A stretch of DNA of 64,000 nt from positions 2,914,001 through 2,978,000 of the forward strand of contig OY969790.1 in NCBI GenBank assembly GCA_963703125.1, read 5' to 3'. This document shows, one piece after another, positions 51,623 to 59,438 of the stretch; within the stretch, counting starts at the first letter, position 1; the number at the start of each line of letters is the position of its first letter. The translations under genes and the position numbers were made by a program. Source of the DNA: MFD04716-140 sp963703125. Its GTDB lineage: Bacteria; Bacteroidota; Bacteroidia; Flavobacteriales; Flavobacteriaceae. Below the pieces are notes generated by a model, which saw only the letters and a program-made list of their open reading frames with translations, was not told where the DNA came from and ran no database searches.

Positions 51623-53740
51623 ATGTATATAAAGGAAATTGAATTAAACAACTTTAGAATTTATAAAGGAGTTAACAAAATCAATTTACTGCCCGTAAAA
51701 GACAAAAATGTAATTGTTGTCAGCGGAAAAAATGGTTTTGGAAAAACTACTTTTCTAATGTCTCTAGTTTGGTGTTTATATGGCAAAAACATGCAAAATG
51801 TAGATGAACTTTATCAAAAAGAAATTGGAGACAAAGGCGGTTATGGAAAATATATTGGAAACAGCTTAAATAGACTTGCAAAATCAGAAGGAGAGACAAA
51901 ATTTACAGTATCAGTAACTTTTCAAGATGTCAAAATTCCTGAAATCACTTGCAATGAAATAAAAATAACACGAACATATGATATTGTTACAAGTACAAGT
52001 GATAAAGTAGAGGTTTTAGTTGACGGTTTTCAAAATGAACTAATTCAAGATTTAACCACTGATGGTAAACAAGATGGAGAAGAAATTTTTATTCGTGATT
52101 TTATTCTTCCTATAGAAATTGCTAAGTTTTTCTTTTTTGATGCAGAAAAAATCGTTTCACTTGCCGAAATAAATTCACCTGAACAAAGACGACTATTAAG
52201 CAAAGCTTACACGGAAGTTTTGGGGATTAAAAAATACGAGGACTTAAAAGACCAGCTTGAATCAATACAAGACGAATACAGAAAGAAATCGGCAAAACCA
52301 CAAGAAAAAACTGAACTAAGTCAAATTATTGCTGATATTGATAAAACTCAAATTGACATTGAAGAAATCGAAAAATCAATTCAAAAAATCAATGATGAAA
52401 AGTTAGAAAAGGTAAATGCTTCAAATGATATTCAGCGAAAATTAATTCAAGAGGGTAACCAAATGACTCTTGAACAATTGAATAAATTAAAAGAAGAAGA
52501 AGCATATTTAAATTCAAAACTTTCACAACGCCAAGATGATTTAAAAGAACTTTTTGATTTAATCCCTTTTGGTTTAGCAGGCGAGACTTTAATGGAGGTT
52601 TCAGCTCAATTAAACAATGAAAAAAATTACAGGACAAATAAGTTTATTCAAGAAGATGTTGGAGAAAAAACTAACAGAATTCTAGACGATATTGAGCTTG
52701 AGAAAAAATCTTTTCCAACAACCATTCCTACAGAGATTAGAAATTTTTATGAAATTCAAATACAAAAATTAGTCAGAAAACACTTTTTTGCAGATGCACC
52801 TGAATTGCCATCAAATTTTGAATCATTACATGATTTTTCAGATGCTGAAACAAATGAGTTGAATAGCTTAGTTAACAACCTTAAACATACTTTTAAGGAA
52901 GCTTTTACACGATTGAATGACGAATACTCACGTTCAAAAAATCAACTAGATTCAATAAGACGAAAAATTAGAGATGCTGAAAAAGATGCAGAAGATGAAT
53001 ATATTTCTAATTTGAGAAGTGAGAAAGAACACCTGGATTTGCGTGTAATGTCAATTGAAAAAGATATTTACGAGTACAAAGAAAAAATAGGCGCTTTAAA
53101 AAATAATATTAAAACTTTGAAGCAACGCCAAGATGAATTAAGGAAGAAAATTGATGATTCTAGAAAATTTAGCACTAAAGAAGAAGAAACACAAGTTTTA
53201 ATTAAAGAGTTGAAAGATTATATTAAATCATTTAAAGAAGAAAAGAAAAAATCTCTCGAAACAGGTATTTTAAGTGAGTTGAACACTCTGATGCACAAAA
53301 AAGGTTTTATCAAGAAAGTTGCGGTTGATATTAACCAATCCGGTGATGATGTCGATATAAACCTATTTAATTCGCGAAATGAAAAGATTGATAAAGGTTC
53401 GCTTTCAATGGGTGAAAGACAAATGTATGCTTCTGCACTTTTAAAAGCCTTGGTTGATGAATCAGATATTGAATTCCCAGTTTTCATTGACTCTCCAATG
53501 CAGAAATTTGACCGTGACCACGCAGAAAACGTGATAAAAGAATTTTATCCTAATGTTTCTAAACAAGTGGTGCTTTTCCCATTGATCCATAAAGAATTGA
53601 CCGAAAGTGAATTCAACTTATTAAAACCAAAAATCAGTAAAGCGTATTTAATTCATAATTTTAGTATGGACGCTTCAAAATTTGTTGAGTCTATTCCAGA
53701 CCAATTAATTAAAACATACAACGAGCTTTATGCAGATTAA
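51623..53740 (+). CDS. dndD: DNA phosphorothioation protein DndD (SMC-like ATPase)
   Basis: 705 residues. Walker A is SGKNGFGKTTFLMSLVWCLYG (from residue 34, in two parts SGKNGFGKTT and FLMSLVWCLYG), the Q-loop region is IAKFFFFDAEKI, long coiled coils occupy about 195-300 and 425-540, and the ABC signature SLSMGERQMYASAL with IDSPMQKFD near residue 620 completes the Rad50/SMC-type head. DndD is thought to hydrolyse ATP to open or nick DNA for sulfur insertion. It starts one base after dndC and overlaps the following gene by 11 bases, so the products are made together. Confidence 0.93.
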   Translation: MYIKEIELNNFRIYKGVNKINLLPVKDKNVIVVSGKNGFGKTTFLMSLVWCLYGKNMQNVDELYQKEIGDKGGYGKYIGNSLNRLAKSEGETKFTVSVTFQDVKIPEITCNEIKITRTYDIVTSTSDKVEVLVDGFQNELIQDLTTDGKQDGEEIFIRDFILPIEIAKFFFFDAEKIVSLAEINSPEQRRLLSKAYTEVLGIKKYEDLKDQLESIQDEYRKKSAKPQEKTELSQIIADIDKTQIDIEEIEKSIQKINDEKLEKVNASNDIQRKLIQEGNQMTLEQLNKLKEEEAYLNSKLSQRQDDLKELFDLIPFGLAGETLMEVSAQLNNEKNYRTNKFIQEDVGEKTNRILDDIELEKKSFPTTIPTEIRNFYEIQIQKLVRKHFFADAPELPSNFESLHDFSDAETNELNSLVNNLKHTFKEAFTRLNDEYSRSKNQLDSIRRKIRDAEKDAEDEYISNLRSEKEHLDLRVMSIEKDIYEYKEKIGALKNNIKTLKQRQDELRKKIDDSRKFSTKEEETQVLIKELKDYIKSFKEEKKKSLETGILSELNTLMHKKGFIKKVAVDINQSGDDVDINLFNSRNEKIDKGSLSMGERQMYASALLKALVDESDIEFPVFIDSPMQKFDRDHAENVIKEFYPNVSKQVVLFPLIHKELTESEFNLLKPKISKAYLIHNFSMDASKFVESIPDQLIKTYNELYAD

Positions 53741-55304
53741 CATAAGAACTTCAGAAGCCAATCAAGAAATTATAAGAAAACTAACAAACAAACTACCTGT
53801 TGGCACTAAGGAAAACGTAATTGCAAGAATTGCTTTGGGTTATTCTTTGCAAAATGGTCGAAAATTCAGTAATTCAGAGTTTAATTTGTACGATTCTAAA
53901 GGTAAAGAGTACAAAGAACATATTCTTTTTGACTCAAAATATAGAGATTCTTTTGTTGCCTTAATTTCTCAATATTACGGGATCTACAAAACCCACGAAA
54001 ACATTCCTAAATATGTAAAACTACATATTGATCACGGTTTGGAGCTAATGGATAACTTGTTTAATAACAATAATAACTATACATTTTTCGATTTCTTGAT
54101 TGAACATTTAGACAAGGGAATTTCAATGCTTGACACGGTAACAGTAAGCCTGGATGCTGTAAAAAACAACAGCCAAAACATTGAAAAAACATTCTTTAAA
54201 GAACCTATAAAAATCAATGTTGGTAGAAATACTTTAACAAATGAAGAAATTTTACTAGGCTTTAACTATACTGCTGTTTACAACAACTGCCATATTGCAG
54301 TTGCAGGTAGTTCAGGAACTGGAAAAACGCAATTTGCTTTAGAATTACTCAATCAAATAAGCAGTGAATCCAATCATCATGTGAGTTTTATTTATCTTGA
54401 TTTTAAAGGTTTAAAAGATGATGATTTAAAGTATTTTCAACCATTCTTTGATAAAACAAAAGCGTCATTCGTTGATGCTCCAAACACTCCTTTTCCCGTT
54501 AATCCTTTATCGTTCATTGATAGCATTAACGAAGTAAATAAGCAAATGGGAGTTGATAAGTTTGTAGATATTATTTGTAAATACTCAAACATTGGAATTA
54601 AACAAAGAGGGACTCTGCGTGACGCCACACTCGAAGCGTTTTTAGATAAGAAACCAGGAGAATATCCGAGTTTCCCCGAAATCAATGAAAAACTATTAGA
54701 AATTGTTGGGGACAAACGAGATACGTTAACAGAAATTATAGACGAATTAAGTCGTTACAGTATTTTTAAAGACCCAAAAAAGGGAGCAACCTTTTTAAAT
54801 CAAAACATCTATTTGTCTCTATCAGGCGATTTATCAAATTCAGTACGTTTCACTTCATTGTTTTTGATTATCAATTACATCTACAACACGTTTATGAATA
54901 TGGATAGCACACCAACCGAAAACGGTTATAGAGGTATGCGTTACGTATTGTTGATTGATGAAGCACACGTAATTTTTAAAGAGAAAAAATATCAAGATAT
55001 TTTAGAGAAAATACTTCGCGAAATTCGTTCTAAAGGCGTTTCTGTGATTATGCTTTCACAAGGTATTGACGAGTTTAACCAATCTAATTTTGACTTTTCA
55101 AGTATGTGCGAAATGTCATTCTTGTTGGATATTAAAGATAAAACAAACACAAAAGCCATTAATAAATTCCTTGGACTTAGTGACAAAGATGGAATCAAAG
55201 CTGCCAGAAGTCTTGAAAAAATTCAAAAAGGGCAAGCTATTTCTAATATCAAGGAGTTTACAAAAGGCGAGCTGTTTGAATTGAGACAATTTTATGCGAG
55301 TTAG
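53730..55304 (+). CDS. DndE domain fused to HerA/FtsK-type P-loop ATPase
   Basis: 524 residues. The first 110 match DndE (KLPVGTKENVIARIALGYSL, SLQNGRKFSNSEF, YVKLHIDHGLELMDNL). A linker leads to an ATPase domain with Walker A GSSGTGKTQ (193-201), the strand FIYLDFKGL, Walker B YVLLIDEAHVIF (405-416) and the sensor-like VIMLSQGIDEF (439-449), the order of HerA/FtsK-like translocases. DndE alone is normally about 110 residues and binds nicked DNA. The fusion ties phosphorothioation to a predicted DNA motor. It may also fill the role of the separate DndH-type HerA ATPase of restriction modules. The domain reading is strong; the role is inferred. Confidence 0.85.
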   Translation: MQINIRTSEANQEIIRKLTNKLPVGTKENVIARIALGYSLQNGRKFSNSEFNLYDSKGKEYKEHILFDSKYRDSFVALISQYYGIYKTHENIPKYVKLHIDHGLELMDNLFNNNNNYTFFDFLIEHLDKGISMLDTVTVSLDAVKNNSQNIEKTFFKEPIKINVGRNTLTNEEILLGFNYTAVYNNCHIAVAGSSGTGKTQFALELLNQISSESNHHVSFIYLDFKGLKDDDLKYFQPFFDKTKASFVDAPNTPFPVNPLSFIDSINEVNKQMGVDKFVDIICKYSNIGIKQRGTLRDATLEAFLDKKPGEYPSFPEINEKLLEIVGDKRDTLTEIIDELSRYSIFKDPKKGATFLNQNIYLSLSGDLSNSVRFTSLFLIINYIYNTFMNMDSTPTENGYRGMRYVLLIDEAHVIFKEKKYQDILEKILREIRSKGVSVIMLSQGIDEFNQSNFDFSSMCEMSFLLDIKDKTNTKAINKFLGLSDKDGIKAARSLEKIQKGQAISNIKEFTKGELFELRQFYAS

Positions 55305-55306
55305 TT

Positions 55307-56656
55307 ATGAATGATAAGGTAATACAAGGAAATCCAACGAAAACTTTTTTTATTGAAATGATCACTCGTGATATATCAATAAAAGATGCAATTTTAGATT
55401 TATTGGACAATTCCATTGATGGGGCAAACGAGATTAATAAAGACTCATATGTTGGACTATACATTGATATTATAGTAAATGCTAATGAGTTTATAATCAA
55501 AGATAATTGCGGTGGCTTCTCCTTAGAAACAGCTCAGAAATATGCCTTTAGATTTGGACGTCCTGATGATGCACCCTCAACTGAAGGTTCAATAGGAAGA
55601 TTTGGAGTAGGAATGAAACGCGCTCTGTTCAAAATAGGTCAAGTTTTTGAAGTTGAAACTAAGACAAATGATAATCATTTCCAAATTGATGTCAGTGTTT
55701 CTGAATGGAAATCAAAAAAGAAAATTATAAAAAATGAGCAAGATGAATCTTTTGAAGTTGAAGATTGGAATTTCAACTATTCAGATATTACCCCTGAAAC
55801 TTCTAATCTAGAAGCAAATGGGACGCATATAAAGGTTTCTCAACTTAATAAAGAAGTATTGAGCTTTTTCTCTGAAGAAAGCTTTTTAAATGAACTACGC
55901 ACAGAAATTGAAAAGCTTTTAAATTTCAGTTTAGAAAAAGGAATAAGGATAACATTGAATGGAGTCACTTTGCAAAAAAAAGGTATCTCTTTATTCAATG
56001 ACCAATCAAAACCATATTCTTTTGAATCTTCTTTTGATGGTGTTAATGTTAAAATTGCTGCTGGTTTGAGTTATGTTGGTGAACCAAAAACATCTGGTTG
56101 GTATGTATACTGCAATGATAGATTAGTACTTGAAGCTGACCAATCAGAACTTACATTTTGGGGTACAAATGGAATACCTAAATGGCACGTAAACTTTGTA
56201 ATGTTCAAAGGTGTCATCTTCTTTGATTCGCCTGAAACTATCAAACTTCCTTTAACAACTACTAAAAAAGGTATAGATGCTACTTCAGAAGTTTACATAA
56301 AATCAAAATTCTATATGATTGAAGCAATGAATTCTGTTTTATCTTTTTTAAAGGAAGTGAGTAAATTAGGTTCTGAAGCTAATGATTACAGAAAATTATT
56401 AGGTGAGCAAGAAGACAAAATTTCAGTTAAGGAATTAAAGTCTGTTGTATTTGAAAATAGTAGAAGATTTATATCACCTACTCTTGTTTTTGATACTTTA
56501 TCCGTAAAAAATGAATTAGTTAGAATTTCATTTAATGCAAACAGAGAAATGGCTGAAAAAGGAAAGTTGAAATCCAAAACAAATTCATTCAAAGAATTTG
56601 GTGAATATATTTTCAACTACTATACTAATATGGAACAATTAGAAGAAAATGAATAG
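55307..56656 (+). CDS. GHKL ATPase, MORC/MutL/Hsp90-like, in dnd operon
   Basis: 449 residues. The complete Bergerat ATP-binding fold is visible: N-box DAILDLLDNSIDGA (27-40), G1 KDNCGGFSL (65-73), G2 SIGRFGVGMKRALF (95-108) and G3 NGTHIKVSQL (about 165). A second domain with strands (YVYCNDRLVLEADQSELTFWG, a transducer-like part with a YVYCNDRLV stretch) and a helical C-terminus follow. The pattern is that of prokaryotic MORC-like ATPases known from restriction-modification neighbourhoods. It begins two bases after the DndE fusion gene and overlaps the next gene by eight bases. It is the likely effector or DNA clamp of the system. Confidence 0.82.
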   Translation: MNDKVIQGNPTKTFFIEMITRDISIKDAILDLLDNSIDGANEINKDSYVGLYIDIIVNANEFIIKDNCGGFSLETAQKYAFRFGRPDDAPSTEGSIGRFGVGMKRALFKIGQVFEVETKTNDNHFQIDVSVSEWKSKKKIIKNEQDESFEVEDWNFNYSDITPETSNLEANGTHIKVSQLNKEVLSFFSEESFLNELRTEIEKLLNFSLEKGIRITLNGVTLQKKGISLFNDQSKPYSFESSFDGVNVKIAAGLSYVGEPKTSGWYVYCNDRLVLEADQSELTFWGTNGIPKWHVNFVMFKGVIFFDSPETIKLPLTTTKKGIDATSEVYIKSKFYMIEAMNSVLSFLKEVSKLGSEANDYRKLLGEQEDKISVKELKSVVFENSRRFISPTLVFDTLSVKNELVRISFNANREMAEKGKLKSKTNSFKEFGEYIFNYYTNMEQLEENE

Positions 56657-57584
56657 TCCTAAATATTTGAATTACGAAACAAGACCTCTAAAATTTACAG
56701 AAAGGAAAATGCTTCTTTCTTGCCTTACAAGGCTAGTAAATTTTTTTAATAATCAATACCAGTATATTGGTTTAGGTGGTGTTTCATTTACTGATTTCAA
56801 ATTGTTTCACAAAGAGTTACATATTTCTGATATGTACAGTATTGAAGCTGGCAATAAAATTTCAGAAGAGAAATTAAAATTTAATTCGCCATATGCGTTC
56901 ATTAAAATAATTAAAGACTTATCTACAAATGCTTTAAATAGCATTCCTTTAGATAAAAGAGCATTAGTATGGCTAGATTATGATGGAAATTTAGAAGATT
57001 ACATGTTTAACGATATAACAACATTATTTAGCAAATTACCAGAAGGAAGTATTTATATAATGACTTGTAATCGAGAGTTGAAGTATGAAGAAACTGGCAA
57101 AGAATATACATCAGACGAATTTAAATCTGTGTTTGGACATCTCATTCCTTTTCAAGTAAAAAATAAAGATTTTAGTAATTCGAGTAATTATTTAACTATA
57201 AGAAAAATGCTAAAATCTCAAATTGATAATACCCTTAACCAACGGGCACAAACAGATACTTCATTAAAATTCGAGCAACTATTTAATATCACATATCAAG
57301 AAAACCGTGGTGCACAGATGTATACATATGGAGGTATAATAACTACGGCTGATTTTGATTTAAAAGATATTTTTCTTGAGGACTTTGAATTCTTATCTAA
57401 TAATGAAGAAACATACAACTTGGATATTCCTAACTTCACAAGAAAAGAAATTGATTTAGTCGATACTAATTTAATTGAAAAAGAGGCTCATTTATTAAGT
57501 CTAGGCATTGTTTTAGAATCTGAACTGAATAAGTACAAAAAAACTTATAAATATATCCCCAATTTTTTTGATGTAAGAGTTTAA
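56649..57584 (+). CDS. Rossmann-like protein of unknown function in dnd operon
   Basis: 311 residues, soluble. A nucleotide-binding-like segment YIGLGGVSFTDFKLFHKEL (about 38-56) is followed by MYSIEAGNKIS, and by ALVWLDYDGNLEDYMFNDI (about 104-122) and GSIYIMTCNREL. The order glycine-rich loop, acidic strand end, then LDYDG recalls SAM-dependent methyltransferases, but motif I is not canonical, so I do not call it one. It is translationally coupled to the GHKL ATPase by eight bases, so the two probably act as a pair. No nuclease motif such as HNH, PD-D/ExK or PLD is visible. Confidence 0.7.
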   Translation: MNSPKYLNYETRPLKFTERKMLLSCLTRLVNFFNNQYQYIGLGGVSFTDFKLFHKELHISDMYSIEAGNKISEEKLKFNSPYAFIKIIKDLSTNALNSIPLDKRALVWLDYDGNLEDYMFNDITTLFSKLPEGSIYIMTCNRELKYEETGKEYTSDEFKSVFGHLIPFQVKNKDFSNSSNYLTIRKMLKSQIDNTLNQRAQTDTSLKFEQLFNITYQENRGAQMYTYGGIITTADFDLKDIFLEDFEFLSNNEETYNLDIPNFTRKEIDLVDTNLIEKEAHLLSLGIVLESELNKYKKTYKYIPNFFDVRV

Positions 57585-57585
57585 A

Positions 57586-57768
57586 ATGAGATGCTTTAAC
57601 TGCCATAAAAAATTATGTGATTTAATCAAAAGGGGGAAATTGTTAAACAATAATTTAATCCCAATCAAGCAACATAGCAGAGGAATATCAGAATACTTAT
57701 CAAATGGAAGACAAGACTTCAAAATCTATCATTGGTATTATGTAGATGGAAAGCCACACCACCCATAA
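57586..57768 (+). CDS. 60-residue candidate protein at the end of the dnd operon
   Basis: It starts one base after the stop codon of the preceding gene, and the protein has a CFNC pair at residues 3-6, a third Cys at 11 and several His (NCHKKLC, IKQHSRG, KIYHWYYVDGKPHHP). That could be a small zinc-binding protein. The base composition is like the rest of the operon. No family is recognised. It might be a remnant of a larger gene or a chance frame; tight spacing is the main support. Confidence 0.45.
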   Translation: MRCFNCHKKLCDLIKRGKLLNNNLIPIKQHSRGISEYLSNGRQDFKIYHWYYVDGKPHHP

Positions 57769-57917
57769 AATTCAAAAACTTCAACAGACACTTCAAAGTC
57801 GCCAAAAACTAGAAATTACAAACAAACCAAAAACAATAGCACTTATAGAATTGCATTTCAGTTGCTTATTGCAATTTGCTACTATTGATATTTAAAATAT
57901 AATAAATATTTAAACCC

Positions 57918-58259
57918 ATGATTTTAGGCAGGTTTTATCTTAGACAAACACCTACAGGAAATTTGATCGGTGAGTTTTCAAACAACAGTATGAATCGCAA
58001 TGCTACAGAAAGTGCCGATTTAATTGACGGATTTACCAATAATTTTATCGGCGTATACAATTCTACTTGGTTTGAAGACAGCGCACAACACTTAACGCTA
58101 AGAATCGAAGCCAAAGCTAATACCAACAACATGATTTTTATTTTGCGCTGGTCAAATCCTGCCAATGTTGATGTTTTTTTTGGTGAAGGTTTTATCATTG
58201 ACAATCTATTAATTGGTAATTATTGGGATTCAGAGGTGCAAGATCGTATTGGGATTTAA
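57918..58259 (+). CDS. hypothetical protein
   Basis: 113 residues with no signal peptide. It is rich in strands with Asn (NRNATESADLIDGFTNNFIGVYNSTWFEDSAQHLTLRIEAKANTNNMIFILRW), suggesting a small beta-sandwich or a lipocalin-like fold. No family is named. It follows the dnd operon after a 150-base AT-rich gap and precedes the decayed amidase module, so it may belong to either part of the island. Confidence 0.55.
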   Translation: MILGRFYLRQTPTGNLIGEFSNNSMNRNATESADLIDGFTNNFIGVYNSTWFEDSAQHLTLRIEAKANTNNMIFILRWSNPANVDVFFGEGFIIDNLLIGNYWDSEVQDRIGI

Positions 58260-58267
58260 TAGGAAAT

Positions 58268-58375
58268 TTAAATCAAAGTGATTCCCCCCCTTAAAACCTT
58301 CCAAAGGGTTTGCACAAATACGGTAATCAAGGCTGTCAGTACCTGCACCAAGCTTTTAACAATTTCAATCATCAT
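58268..58375 (-). CDS. 35-residue hydrophobic peptide after amidase remnant (copy 1)
   Basis: MMIEIVKSLVQVLTALITVF begins a 35-residue peptide with one amphipathic to hydrophobic helix and a basic tail. It overlaps the stop codon of the amidase frame. A homologous peptide sits in the same place behind the second amidase copy. About 30-residue peptides called smalltalk proteins are known beside amidases in Bacteroides; these may be analogous, perhaps holin-like, but no sequence homology is claimed. Confidence 0.5.
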   Translation of the reverse strand: MMIEIVKSLVQVLTALITVFVQTLWKVLRGGITLI

Positions 58376-58605
58376 TTAAATAGTTTAAGAGGGTTTCCAA
58401 AATCAATAGGGCATGCGCCCTAATACTTGTGGCCTTGCCAAAGTGTGTGGCCGCTTCGGGGTTGAACAAAAAACCAAGATCCAACAATACGGCGGGGTAC
58501 TGGGTCGCTGCACGAATCACCTGAAAATCGGCCTGTTTTACGCCCGGTTTTTGAGTCCCAGTTTTTGGTGCAGCCCTTCGGCAAAAAATAGGGCATGACT
58601 TAGTG
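58365..58605 (-). pseudogene. N-acetylmuramoyl-L-alanine amidase fragment (copy 1), frameshifted
   Basis: Translation in two frames matches the C-terminal 80 or so residues of the copy at 59431-59892: ALFFAEGLHQKLGLKNR, then after a one-base deletion at about 58547 (CGGGCG against CGGGGCG), FQVIRAATQYPAVLLDLGF and HFGKATSIRAHALLILETL. The zinc-site Glu of LLELGF is Asp here. With the N-terminal part absent, a frameshift and a lost catalytic residue, this copy is dead. The neighbouring bases to about 58671 hold a 25-codon open tail of unknown origin. Confidence 0.8.
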
Positions 58606-58776
58606 CAATTAGAAAGTGAAGTTGAGTTTTCAGCTATTGAAATGGAGAACCCAAATCGACGAAATGATTAAAAGTAAAACCATAGCCTATTAAGACTATT
58701 GCACAAATTTTAATAATTCAAATAAACGATAGTTCTTTTTATATGCAATAGAGGAATTGTATAGTTTTTGTAACTT

Positions 58777-58788
58777 TACTTTAAAGTA
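58777..58788. promoter_or_regulatory. candidate operator of the toxin-antitoxin pair
   Basis: Perfect 12-base palindrome TACTTTAAAGTA ending six bases before the antitoxin start codon, the usual place for an autoregulatory site of a type II system. Confidence 0.5.
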
Positions 58789-58794
58789 ATACTT

Positions 58795-59037
58795 ATGAGT
58801 ACTGCCGAATTGAACAATACGAAGAAGGAACTGGTAGGGTGGATTGAATCCCTGACCGATGATTCCATATTAGGGCTGCTTAATTCCGTTAAATTGTCCA
58901 GCGCGGGTAAAACTGCCGACTGGTGGGAAGAACTTACCGAAAGCGACAGAGCAAATATCTTAAGCGGCATCAGGGATTACCAGCATGGTGATACCATGGT
59001 CTCCAAGGATTTCTGGAACGGTTTAACCAATGGATAA
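58795..59037 (+). CDS. type II antitoxin
   Basis: 80 residues, acidic, with two helices (NNTKKELVGWIESLTDDSILGLLNSVKL and WWEELTESDRANILSGIRDYQHGD) and the tail TMVSKDFWNGL. Proteins with this ending are the usual Bacteroidota antitoxins for RelE/ParE-like toxins. There is no evident ribbon-helix-helix motif. The gene overlaps the toxin gene by eight bases, and a perfect palindrome lies just ahead of it. The product should neutralise the downstream toxin and may repress the pair. Confidence 0.85.
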   Translation: MSTAELNNTKKELVGWIESLTDDSILGLLNSVKLSSAGKTADWWEELTESDRANILSGIRDYQHGDTMVSKDFWNGLTNG

Positions 59038-59326
59038 ACCGTGTGCGGTAGAATGGACCAAAAGGTCGTTGCTAAACGCTATTTCCATTAAAAAATACCT
59101 GATTAAAAAATTTAGCAGCAAAGAGGTCTCCAAATTTGAAAGCTTGCTAAAGCAATTTGAACTTACCGTTTCTAATTTCCCAACCCTTTATCCCGAATCT
59201 AAAAGTCAAAAACTATTGAGGCGTGCAGTTATCCATAAGAACACAACCGTTTATTATATTTTCGACAAAAACAAAGTGACCGTAATTGCTATGAAAGATA
59301 ACCGGCAAGAGAAGGCAAGCAAATAA
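59030..59326 (+). CDS. RelE/ParE-family toxin
   Basis: 98 residues. The order VEWTKRSLLNAISIKKYLIKKFSSKEVSKFESLL, FPTLYPESKSQKLLRRAVIHKNTTVYYIF and KNKVTVIAMKDNRQ is the ParE/RelE fold of Bacteroidota: a helical hairpin, then a small sheet ending in the xxVxxxxxxDNRQ motif. RelE members cut mRNA on the ribosome and ParE members poison gyrase; which applies is not clear. It is coupled to the antitoxin. The pair sits between the two copies of a decayed amidase module. Confidence 0.87.
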   Translation: MDKPCAVEWTKRSLLNAISIKKYLIKKFSSKEVSKFESLLKQFELTVSNFPTLYPESKSQKLLRRAVIHKNTTVYYIFDKNKVTVIAMKDNRQEKASK

Positions 59327-59345
59327 CTAAAGTTCAAATAAACGA

Positions 59346-59438
59346 TCAATTTCTTTTCGAGAATGCCCAAATTACCTCAATTAACGATTTAAGAATCTCC
59401 CTCAGCACCCTAACCAAACTTTTCAAAATTTCAATCAT
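59346..59438 (-). CDS. 30-residue peptide after amidase remnant (copy 2)
   Basis: MIEILKSLVRVLREILKSLI begins a 30-residue amphipathic peptide, ending AFSKRN. Its ATG overlaps the amidase stop by eight bases (ATGATTGA). It shares the MIEIxKSLVxVL core with copy 1 at 58268-58375, though the second halves have diverged. Conservation of the frame in both copies supports translation. Confidence 0.5.
   Translation of the reverse strand: MIEILKSLVRVLREILKSLIEVIWAFSKRN

Noticed and set aside
58413..58598. 61-codon plus-strand frame
   Set aside because: It is antisense to the decayed amidase copy 1.
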